Source of the DNA: Halichoerus grypus
Taxonomy: Eukaryota > Chordata > Mammalia > Carnivora > Phocidae
Length of the DNA: 64,000 nt
NCBI RefSeq assembly: GCF_964656455.1
Contig: NC_135718.1
Location: 127,945,093 to 128,009,092, forward strand
Direction: 5' to 3'
In this document: positions 36,201 through 48,200 of the stretch, one piece after another
Layout: every line of letters starts with the position of its first letter
How positions within the stretch are numbered: the stretch's first letter is position 1
Notes under the pieces: model-generated
The model's input: the letters and a program-made list of their open reading frames with translations, nothing else
Databases searched by the model: none
What the model was told of the DNA's origin: nothing
Made by a program: the position numbers and the translations under genes

Positions 36201-39200
36201 ACACGTTGTACTTGCATACTTCCCATAACAGGGAGCTCAGTTCTTAGCTTCAGAAGAAGCCAAGCCTTCTTCTTTTTTAAAGCTGACTTAGAAAGCCCTT
36301 CTGGTTCCAGTTATATCCCTGGGGTCCTACAAAACAAGGCTACCCCTTCTCCTCTATATGAGTACTCGGTACATATTTGAGACTTATGGCATCTTCTCCC
36401 TGAGGCCGGCCTTCTCCAGGCTAAACGAGTTCATTTGTTAGTCTGAGCCCACATCATTCTGATCTGACTAGAACTTTCTGGGTGATCTTGGTTCTGCTGC
36501 TTAAAAGTTCAGTCTCTCTTGGGTTTAGATAATTTGCAAATATGGTAGGCGTGCCTTCTAGATCTTTATGCCCACTGGACAGGGCAGCATGGAGGACAGA
36601 GCTCTCTGGCACCCTGACAGAAACCTCTAGGGAGCCACCACTCACATCCCACCTTCCAGTCCACATCTGTCCATTCTGGCCACTAAGCTATTATGAGAGG
36701 CCTTCTCCGGAGTCTCCTAAAGTCTCTGGAGGGGACAGGACTATGGAAGGGAGAGGGGACTGTCGACTTTAATGCTACCTCCACTCACTGCTGACTTTTC
36801 TGGGGGATTTTTACCCTAGTAAAATGATACACCTTGAGCCACAATTTCTCAGGTTTCAGACACTTGCTAGTTGTTCTGGGAACTTCCTCCTTTCGTGATG
36901 CAGGTCATTACAACCCCCAAATGCAGCTCCCTTCCAGCAGCTGAGGCCTGAGGAGGCACAGGTTCTCTGTGCGCCAAGGCCACAGAGAGGGGGATCACCC
37001 TTGTTGGCTGAGAGAGGAAGCACACTGGGGAGTCTATCAGAGTTAGGGAACAGCCTGAGCATTAAGCTGAATCTTTAAGCTCCAGGAGAACTGGGAGCTG
37101 GGGCTGGTCATTCCACTGGGGGGAAAGAAAGGGAAGTCAAGATTTAGGGAGAAGAGAGGCAGCAAATAAGGGTGTCAATCCATTACATCAGGGATGTCAA
37201 GTGGCTTCGACACAGTCCAGGACCCAGTGAATACACAATGGGAGGGGAGAGCCTGGAGGAGGTGGGAGTAAAGCTTCAGAGGAGGTCACTTGGGCACAGG
37301 AGACAAGGGAAGGACTTTCCTAGCAGAGGGAACAAGACAGGCAAAACATGTGATTATTGGAGCACAATACATCCAGGGATGGTTGGAAAGTTCTTTGTAA
37401 CAGGAGGGGGGCTGAGGAAGTGGGGGTGAGAGAGGAGACCAGAACTCTACCCTGAGCCAGACCATGACAGACTTCATACATCACGCTACAGGATGTGGGC
37501 TTCACCCAGTGGGTGACGGAGAAGCATACAGATTTTTAACCAGAGCCGTGACCATCAGATTTGTGGTTTAGAAAGATAGCCTTGGCAGCTATTTGGAGAA
37601 TGGAGTCGAGGCTGGGAGGAACTGGAGGGAAAGAGACCAGGTAGGAGCGATCACAAAAGTCCAGGCAAGAAGTGATGAGATCCTGGACCACGGCTGATCA
37701 GTGAGCACAAAGAAGAGGAGATGAATTCTCCAGATACTTCTGGGGGTACAGTTAATATGATTTAGTGAAGTGGGGAATAGCAAGAAGAGTGGAAGGTGAT
37801 TGTCAAGATTCCCAGTTTGGTCGACCAGATAGATGGTGATGCTTATAGCCCTAGCAAGGACGATGGACGGTGAGGATGGGAATTGAGATGATGAATTGTT
37901 TTGGCCATGACAAGACTTAAATGCCTAACAAGTTGGCATTAATAAGCATCTTTGGCTCAGGCAAGAGATCTGGGCTTGAGCTGTGGATTTGGGAGTTGTG
38001 GGTGTGTAAGTAACAACGAAAACCATCAAGAAGAGGAAAGGGATTTAGAGAATAGAAGCATGGAGACTGCCACATTATTTAATAAAATAAAACTCATATC
38101 CTTTGAGGTTAGCAAAGCCATATGAGATACACTTCACACCAACTAGGCTGGCTATAATAAAAAAGACAGACAATAATATGTTAGGGAAGATATGGAGAAA
38201 ATGGAACTCTCATACATTGCTGGTGGGAATGCAAAATGGTGTAGCAACATTGAAAAACAGTTTGGCAGTTCCTCAAAAAGTTAAATATAGAGTTTTCATA
38301 TGACCCAGCAAATTCACGCCTATGTGTATACCCAAGAGAATTGTAAACATAGGTCTACACAAAACTTATACCCGAATGTTCATGGCAACATTATTCATAA
38401 TAGCCAAAAGTGGAAACAACCCAAATACCCATCAAATGCTGAGTGGATCACCAAAATGTGGTCTCTACAAAGGAATGTTATTCAGCCATAAGAAAGAACA
38501 CTACAACATGGATGAACCTTGAAAGATATCATATGAAAGAAGCCAGACCCCAAAGACCACATATTGTGTGACTCCATTTCTATGAAACATCCAGAATAAG
38601 CAAAACCATAGAGACAGAAAGTAGATTCGTGGTTGTAGGGGCTGGGAAAGGGGGAGAGGAACAGGGGAGTAATTGCTAATGGGTATGGGGTTTCCCTTTG
38701 GGATGATGAAAATGTTTTGGAATTAGGTAGTGGTGTTGATTGTACAAATTAGTGAATATACTAAAAAAGCTACTGAATTGCACACTTTATTGTTATTATT
38801 TTTTAAGATTTTATTTTACTATTTTTTAAAGATTTATTTATATATTTTAGAGAGAGTGAATGCAGGGGAGGCGACAGAGGGGGAGAGAGAGAATCTCAAG
38901 CAGACTTCCCCCTGAGTGCAGGCCCGACGTGGGGCTCGATCTCACAACCCATGACATGAGATCATGACCTGAGCTGAAACCAAGAGTCAGATGCTCAACT
39001 GACTGAGTCACCCAGGTGCCCCTAAGATTTTATTTTTAAGTAATCTCTACACCCAATGTGGGGCTCGAACTCACAACGCTGAGATCAAGAGTCACATGCT
39101 CCACTGACTGAGCCAGCCAGGAGCCCCTGAATTTCACACATTAAAAGGGTGAATTTTGTAGCTTGTGAATTATATCTTAATAAAAATAATTTAAAGATAA

Positions 39201-42200
39201 TGAAGGGAGATTTTAGTCTTAATTGCACAATGATAGAAGGGTTACACTAAAAATCTTATTTTATATACTATGCTTATCTTCTCTTGCTTTACTTTCTAAA
39301 AGACAACGATTAAATAAAAAACTGAAAGTATAAAAAGAAAAACAAAAAAGCCCCCAAAGACCTATATGCCAGAGACCGCAGTTGGAAACACTACATTGTA
39401 GACCAGCACTATCCAGTGGAAATATAATGTGAGTTATATATGCAATTTTAAATGTTCTAAAGTAAAAGAAACAAGTGAAACTAACTTTAATGTTTTGAAG
39501 ACATACAAAATATCTTTTCAATACATAACCAATATAAAATTATTAATAAGATTTTACATTCTTTCCTTCTTGCTAACTCTAAAATCTGATGGGCATTTCA
39601 CACTTACAGCACATCCCAGTTTGGACCGGTCCCATTTCAAGTCCTTGCTCACCACGTGTAGCAAGTGGTACCATGTTGGACAGTTCAGACCTAGAATGAT
39701 GGTCACTTCCCATTTGGGCCAGTTGTATTTTCCTCTTTGTATTTGCATGTATGACGAACAATTAAAAAAAACCCTAAATAATAAAGGGTTTGTGTGATTG
39801 GTTCCAGTGTTATCAGGAAGAGGCAAGCTGGAAAGACCACAGCCTCTTCCACAGCTGGGCTTGGGGAGAAAAACCTTAAGGGAGGTTCTACATTAGGGAG
39901 AAGGGTGAAGGGAGCCAGAGCACAAGGGTCCTTCAGGATGGAAGGATTCACCCCAGAACAGCCAGGAGTGTTTCCTGACCGCCTTCCCGGGGGTCTCTCT
40001 GAGGGCAGGGAGGCCAGTGCCCACCTCTGCTAATAGTGTTTGCAGGATGCAGCACAGTGATAAGAAAGCTGCTGCCAAGAAGGCCACCAGCACTGAACCT
40101 ATCCTGGAAATGGGCGCACAGGGAATGTCTCATCAATGCTGACTGAACAATTGCACCTCCCATTCAAGTGGAGGTCCAAAGGGAAAGCCCGAGAGACAGA
40201 TTGTTTTTTTCTAAGTTACGCGATTTGTTGCAACCTAAAGTTAGAAGAAAGAGTTCAAGACTTTCCTCGGTCAGCAGCGGGGAAAGCTCTTTAAGTCTTA
40301 GTTTCTTCATCTGTCAGGCAGGTTAGAGCCTGGGGGGAGGCTGATGGCGGGATCGAGTGAGATGGTATAGATGGAAGAAGCTGAGTGCCTACCTACGGGC
40401 TACTGGTGTGAGAGACTCTTCGATTTCTCTTGGGAAGGAAAAAGGACTGCCTCCTGACCAGGTATCATGTTTTGACCACGGTACTTTAGACCGGCTTTGG
40501 AGCAGGGCCCCCTGGAAGCAGGAGGAGGGACTAACTGAACTTGACATCCTCCCTACATCCGGAATTTTCCAAGGCTGGAGCTTTGATTCTCTTTTTAAGT
40601 GGTAAAAATTCCTTCCTCCCAAGACAAAAGGAAGCCAGGCACACGGTGCCCATGAACAGATCTATTCCTGGGAGCCACGGTGAGGAGGAGGCGGAGGTTT
40701 GCCCCGTTTGGCAGATATCCCAACATCAGGAACTTGATCCTCTAGAAAACAGCGTATGTAACCTCATGTTCACCTGGGCTGTGGACTGTGTCCCGGGAAT
40801 GACTATCGGTCCCTTCCCTTCCAGTGTCCAGTGAGTCTCTCCTCTCCTTTCAGAGTTTTGTTGCCCCCAGCTGGCTGTGAGTCTCAGTTGGGGGACAGTG
40901 TGCTAACGGTTCTATTTATCATCCTGTTTGGCTGGCTCCACCTCTCTGCGGATGGGTGCCAAGGGCCAAGGGAAGGAGCCTGTGCTCTGGGGATCTGTTT
41001 GGGCCCTTGGAAAATATATTTATTAGAAACCATGTAAATGTCCAAATATAGACATATGGCTCAACCCGGCCATATGATGCACTATGCTAACATCCTCTGA
41101 AAATGATGTTTAGGAAGAATTTTCAGGGACATGGGAAAATGACTACACTATGATAAGAAAAAAAAAAAAGCAGGAAACACAATTTATGTGCCTATGTGTG
41201 AGTGTATACAATGGCCTCAACCACAAAAGGAAAAGTTCCCACAGACACATACACCCCAAAAAACTGCCAGTGGCTACTATCTTGAGCTAATGAAACAGGA
41301 TTGTTGGTTATTTTTTCCCTATGTTTTGTATATTGTCTATAACGAGCCTTATGACATTATACAGGTATCCTTCCCTTTACGAAGTTTCGTTGCGCCACTT
41401 TGCTTTCACGGGCCGGCATTGCTACCTGTTTTCGCTAACTGAAAGAAATCTGAAGCGGATTTTCCCTTCTCCAAAAAAAGGGGAAAAACAAAAGTAGCGC
41501 TCAGCATTGGTTTTGCAGGGAGTCCTCACAGAGGCAGCACGCACCCCGAACAGCAGCTAGAGGGCCCCCCTGCACCCCCCCGCACCCTCCACCAAACTGC
41601 CCCCCAACTACACTCAGCACCTCAGCATCCAGTCCCCAGAGCTTTGAACGGTGTCTGTAGCATCTGTGCTTTATCTCCATTTATTCTGTGCATCTGTTAG
41701 CAAGATGTGTCCTAAGGTATCAGAAAAGCCTAAGAGAGGTTATTTTGGGGGTCTGGGAATGCTCAAACATTTTTCCATATAAATTGGTGGTGTTTCTTTG
41801 TTTTATGCCGTTTCTGCTTGCAACAGGTTTCATAGGAAGGCCTTGTTTTTCGATAGTGGGGGAAACCCATAATTATAAGTTATTTTTTGAAGAAAGTCCA
41901 TCTAGAAATAACACCTCTATGCTTACGTACCGCCCCCTATTCCCGCCTTTAAGGCAAAGATTACAGACTGGAGGGAAAAATCTCCTTGACCACTGGAGTC
42001 TTCAGCACTCTGAGGTCATTATTAAATATCTTCTTGGTGATTTCGAATACATTATATTTTTCAGTGCAGTGAAGGACCAGAGACAGACAGGTTATCACTA
42101 AGTGGCGAGTGCAAGAAATGCCACTGGATCAGTTGAGATGATTCATCTTGGGGAAACTTGGTAGAAGCAAGATGGCTCAATGTCATCCTTTCTCAACTGG

Positions 42201-45200
42201 GATTCCAGGAGAAAAATTAAGTCCTCAATGCCTGAAGGCATCCATTGTATGTAATGAATTAATTTCTTTCCTATATATCTAGAATGGGACCTGCTATTTA
42301 GCATCTTTGGGAGAATTGAGGAAATAATCGCTCCATTAATTTTCTGTAGGGCTTAATTCTTTTGCAGAACCCTGACTGAGAAAAGCTGATTGTTTGTCTA
42401 CAAGAACCTAATCCCAGCCTCACAGTTCTGGCTTCAGTAGGGCAAGTCTGTGTCTACATGGCCACAGAACTGGTATATCCAGACCTCCTGGGTCATCATA
42501 CTCACATATCTGAACACTGGGCCTCCCAAAAGACCATCCCAAGACAGCTCTCCTGCTATGTGTGTGTGATCCAAAGAGATAATCTGCTTATAGCAAGTTC
42601 TCTAGAGAAGCCATATTACTTTTTTCTAGACCTAGAGGCAAAAGGCTGAACTTGTCCGGATACTCCAGGGAAGTGCTCAGATAATGGGAGCTGCTGGCCT
42701 TGGCTGGCTGTATACAGAACAAATTCTTACTCTCCTCTTTAGGGTGTATCTGTGGCCCCAGAGATCATGGGCAAACTTGATTGGGTCAAGCTAAAAATGT
42801 CAGCCTATAATCTCAGATCCCTAGGGAGCTGGGAAAGAGAAGAACAAGGAAGGGACATAATGGAAAAAGTTAAAAATGAGTCCTTGAGGCTCATTCTGTC
42901 CTGAAAGGAAAATATGGCAATGACCCATCCCAACAATTCAGATTCCAGAGTGTAAACGTGTGGACTGATTTATTTGGTTGTTTATAGAAACTGGGAAAAA
43001 AGAGTCACTGCCAAATTGCCTTTCATTTGAGGATTTGGACATAAAAATTATACTTTTTTTTTATTATTATTTTTTTTAAGTAAGCTCTACACCCAATATG
43101 GGGCTTGAACTCATGACCCAAATTCAAGAGTTGCATGCTCTACCAACTGAGCCAGCCAGGCGCCCCCAACATCGTATTTTCACATTGTCTCAGAAGAGTT
43201 TAGATGAATTCATAACTCCTGCAGATTCAATCAAGTATGACAAGAATGGCATTTGCAAACCATTTGTCTCTCATTTGCTTAACATTTACTGAGCCAGGCA
43301 CTGTGCTCACTGCTGGGGACACGGAGATGAGTAAGAGTCAGGCCTTGCTCTTAAGAAGTCAGGGGAAGGCACAGAAACAGGCTAAGCCGGAACAATGTGT
43401 TAGGTGTGTGCGTGCTGCACAAAGTGACGGGAGCTGCAGACAGATGGTGCTTGGTGAACACAGGGGTGGAGCGCACAACCCAGACTGGAGGGACTGGGGA
43501 AGTAGGAAGCTGTCACCTGGGCTGAGCCTTGAAAGAATCCAAGTTAGCGAGGCCCAGGGTGGGGCCAGCATCCCAGTCAAAGGTGATGGTTGGTGCAAAG
43601 GCACAGAGGAAGCAAGATAAAGTGTGGCACCGCTGGAGAACCAGTGGTCAAGTGTAACTGTAGCAAAGGGTAAAAGTCAAGGAGAAGGATATTAGTAGCT
43701 ACAGAGATAGGGAGGCGTTGGGTTGCCAAGGGCCTCCTAAGCCACACTAAGGAGGGTGAATTTGATCATGGAAGCTATGTTGAGCAACTGAAGGCTTTTA
43801 CGCAGGAGAGTGTCAAGATCATGATTCTATTTTATAATAAGACACTGGCAGCTGTGGGGAGGATGGATTGCAATGGGGGGAGAAGAGAGACAGGGAGATC
43901 AGTTGGGAGGTCACAGCATTCTTACGGCTGATAAGTGATCCAGGTGACAGCAGAAGCACCACGGGGGCGGGGGGGAGCCGAGAGGGGTGGCACAGGTAGA
44001 AGCAATATGGTTCGGTCACTGGGAGAGTCTGGGAACACCGAGAAATCCCAGAGTTCTGACCTAGGTGTGCTTCTATTTACCACAGTGTAGAATGCAGGAG
44101 GAAAGGCAGGCTGGGGGGTTGGGGTGAGGTGACTATGATTAATTTATTTTTAGACTCATTGAATCTGAGACACTTGAGGGGTCCAAAAAGCAAGTGAATG
44201 ATCTAGAACTCAAAATAGAGATCTAGGTGAGAGATCGAGACAGAGCATATAGGTGGTAGCTGAATCCGTGGGGTTGGATGAGGGTAGCCACGAAGACGGC
44301 CTCGGGAGGGCAGGGCCCTGAAAAACAACAATAGTGAGGCGTTCAGAGGAAGGGCTGCTCTCAGAGGAGACAAGGAAAGAAGACGGCCTCGGGAGGGCAG
44401 GGCCCTGAAAAACAACAATAGTGAGGCGTTCAGAGGAAGGGCTGCTCTCAGAGGAGACAAGGAAAGAACAGCTAGAGAGGGAAAAAGAAAGCCAGGTAGG
44501 TGACTGTGGTGTCTTGGCCCCAAGGGAAGTATTTTGAGAAGGAGAGAGTAGTGGAATACCACAAAGTAAACAAACAGGGTAAGGACTAAGAAAGCACCCC
44601 CTGGGTGCCCAACAAGGAGGTCCGCAGAGACCTTATGGAGGTTGAGGTCAGTGCAGGGGCGGGCGGTGTGAGAGTGAGTGTAGATACGATTCCCTACAGC
44701 TTCGCTACGAAGGAAAGGAGAGAAGGTGGGAACTAGAGAGAAAGAGCCAGTAGGAAGGAAAGTTGAAGGGGAAAGAGAGAGAGAGAGTCTGAGAGAAAAC
44801 AGATGTTTACAGGAGCAAATGTCCCTGAGAAGACAGGAGAGAAAAGTGGGTGGGGGCACCAGCCTGGGACAGGAAGAGGGACATCTTTTCCATGAGATGA
44901 GAGAGAAGGGCTCCCTGCTGAGTGGGGAACCCGGTGTGGGGCTTTATCCCAGGACCCCGGGATCATGACCTGAGCTGAAGTCAGACGCTTAACCCACCGA
45001 GCTAGCCAGGCGCCCCAAAGGGCAAATCTTAATAGTAGGGTTCAGCAGGACAGCCAGCAGGACGTGGCCAAAGGACTCGACAGCACTCTAGTTGCTCCCA
45101 AAGATGGACACCATTAGAAATGATGATGGTGGCCCCCACTTTATGATATGCCTACTGTTTGCAAATCACTGTCATGCACTTCTTTGAGCTTTTGTACTCT

Positions 45201-48200
45201 TCAAATTAGGCAGTATCATTGTTATTTGCAGGTGAAGAAATGAAAAGTTCACTCTGCATCTTCTATGACCCAGCAATTCCACTCCTAGGTACATACCCAG
45301 CACAAATGAAGTCATAAGTGCACCAAAAGATGTGCAAAAATGTTCACAGGAACATGGTTTATAATAGCCCCAAACTGTAAAACAACCCAAAGTCCATTAA
45401 CAGTGAAATGAATACATAGATGATGGCATGTTCATACAATGAAACACTCATGGAATACTCTACAGCAGTGAGAGTGGGAAAAAGGCTGCAGACAATGAGG
45501 TTGACTGTCGCTAACATAAAGCTGAGTGAAAGAAGCAGAATACAGGGCACCTGGGTGGCTCAGTCAGTTAAGCATCTGCCTTCGGCTCAGGTCATGATCC
45601 CGGGGTCCTGGGATCGAGCCCCGCATCGGGATTCCTGCTCGGCGGGAAGCCTGCTTCTCCCTCTCCCACTCCCCCTGCTTGTGTTCCCTCTCTCACTGTG
45701 TCTCTCTCTGTCAAATAAATAAATAAAATCTTTAAAAAAAACGATTATCAAAAATAAATAAATACATAAATAAAAAGTAAAAACAATTATCGGGGGGCCT
45801 GGGTGACTCAGTCGGTTGAGTGTCTGCCTTCAGCTCAGGTTGTGATCCTGGGCTCCCTGCTCAGCAGGGAGTCTGCTTCTCCCTCTCCCTCTACTTGCTG
45901 CTCCCCCTACTTGTGCTCTCTCTCACTCTCTGTCAAAGAAATAAAATCTTAAAAAAAAGTAGAATACAAAAGAACACCTACTTAATGATTTTATATATAT
46001 ATATATGTGTATATATATATATATATATATAAAATTTAAAAACAGGCAAGACTAACCTACGGGGTTGGAGTCAGGGTAGGGGTTCCTGTGGCAGGGAGGA
46101 AGGGGGTAGGGCTGGAGAGGAAGCAGAGGGTGGGTGGGGGTCCCGCAGTGCTGGCAATGTTCTCCTTCTTATTCTCTCTCTCAGTCTCCTTCACTGGCCC
46201 CCTTCTCCTCTTCCGATGCCTAAATGTTGGGGTAATGGAGGGCATGGTCCTTGGACCTCTGCTCTTCATCCACAACTTCTCCCTACGTGATCTCTTCCAG
46301 GCCCATGGTTTTAAGTATCATTTATATACTAATGGCTCCCGGATGGAATCTCCAGCCCCACCATCCCACTGAGCTCCCGACTTGTTAGAATCCTCACCTT
46401 TGCGAGAATTCATGACACTCTACATTTGTGTTTTGGACACTTTGCTGTATGTGTTTTATATTTCAATAAAAACAAAGTGTTAGAAAAAAATCCATTACTG
46501 TCAAGTACAAAATGAGACACAGAAAAGGCATTAAAGAACACAATGAAAAGAAAGTAAAGCTTATAAATGTTCAATGCTTGTCTGAGGCCACGCAGCTAGG
46601 AGACAGTCAAGCTGGGAGTGAGCCCCAGGCGCCCCCCTGGCTTGCCTTGCAAACCCAGGGCCATCAGCTGTGTGCTGGGAAGGGACCTGTGCGCTCCCTC
46701 CTTCTCCTTGGGCATGGGTGGCCTTGGGGACAGAAGATGGATGCACTGGAGGTGAAAATCAACTGGATTTTCAAGGAGCTCTGGAGCTGGCTATTGTCTG
46801 TTGACTGTTCACGTGCCAGATGTCCGATCCGGAAGTGTTTTCGTGTTTTCTCTACCCCACCCAGGGAGCACTGAGCAGCTTTCTTGCGACCTGACGTTTA
46901 ACCTCTGACTACTGTCACAGCCCCGTCAGTTTGTCCCCACTTCAGTCCAGCCCGTGTCCGGCCGCCAGGGGGATCCTCCCGGAGCAGCACCTGCATGTGT
47001 CAACACAGACCAGCCCAACCCCCTCTCCCCCGACCACATTTAGCAACCTGCCTGCATCCTTGCTGGTCTCCACTGTCTTCCCTCCCAGGACCAGAGGTGA
47101 CCGCCTGCTGCCAAGGCCAACCCCTCCACTCCAGTGCATTCCATCTCTTTTCCTGCCTTTTCCAGTGCCATCGAGGGTTCCCCCTCTACTGAACCAACCC
47201 CCTTAGTATATAAACATGCTATCATAGTCCATCTTAAAAAAAAAAATTCCCCTTTGATTCCACATTTACTTCCAGCTGCTGCCGTACTTCTTTGCTTCCC
47301 GTTAGAACAAAACTGGGAAAAAAACCGAAGACACCTGTCTGTATTCTCTATCTCCAGTCCTCACTGACCATTCTCTCTCGAGTCCACTCTTCACTGCAGT
47401 GACCCCAACCTTGTCAAGGTCTCAGTGGCTTCCATCTTTCCAGTTACTACAGTCGATTCTCTGTTCTTATCTTAGACCTCTCAACAAGAACGGAAACAGT
47501 GGAGACTCTCTCCTCCTATAAGGCCCCGGTCCACTTGCTTTTGCGAAGCTGCTCTGAGCTTCCGCCCACCTCTCTCAGTCTCCTTCATTGGCCCCTGCTC
47601 CTCTTCCGATGCTTAAATGTTGGGGTAATGGAGGGCATGGTCCTTGGCCCTCTGCTCTTCATCCACAGCTCCTCCCTACATGATCCCTTCCAGGCCCATG
47701 GTTTTAAGTATCATTTATATACTAATGGCTCCCAGATGGACTCTCCAGCCCCACCACCCCACAGAGCTCCAGACTTGTACGTGCCCAGTCAATCCAACAC
47801 TTGCTCTTTGATGTCTACCAAGCACCATGAACTTGTTCAGATCAGAGTTCTTGATCTCCTCAAAACCACTCCTCTTCTGTTGTTTCCCACCTCAGTAAAT
47901 GGCATCAAATCTAGCCAATAGCTCAGGCAGGCCTGGGCCCCCCACTCGTCTCTTTTCCCTGGCGAGTCAGCCAGTCCTGTCTGTGCGACCTCGGAGGTCT
48001 TTCCTGAATCTGACCACTTCTCCTCCGGTCGTCCTTGGCCTCTTGCCTGAGCTACTGCACACCCTTCTAGCCGGGCCTGCTTCTCCCCCAGGCTTGCCCT
48101 CCTACCATCTATTCATCTGAACGCTGGCAGAGTGATGACGGATCCTTTAAAAAACCTAGATCAGATCACATCTCTCCCCTGCTCACAACCTTCCAATGAC

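Larger units (their letters stand above)
38050..39200 (+). mobile_element. L1 3' region, split by two CAN-SINEs
   Basis: L1 3' sequence reads 'catacattgctggtgggaat', 'ttatacccgaatgttcatgg', 'agaagccagaccccaaagac' to 38,789 and resumes at 39,128 to the AATAAAAATAA end. Confidence 0.85.
45230..46500 (+). mobile_element. L1 3' region, interrupted by two CAN-SINEs and an L2-derived insert
   Basis: L1 3' sequence 'tatgacccagcaattccact', 'aatagccccaaactgtaaaa' resumes after the SINEs ('ggcaagactaacctacgggg') and ends 'tatttcaataaaaacaaag'. Between 46,176 and 46,385 a foreign L2 piece interrupts it. Confidence 0.8.

Noticed and set aside
44203..44859. 218-codon minus-strand frame with an internal repeat
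   Set aside because: It lies in reversed L2 sequence and is lengthened by the 87-bp tandem duplication.
47499..47921. 140-codon frame with reverse-transcriptase-like motifs
   Set aside because: It is part of an ancient L2; the catalytic YxDD is lost and the frame is decayed, so it is not a gene.
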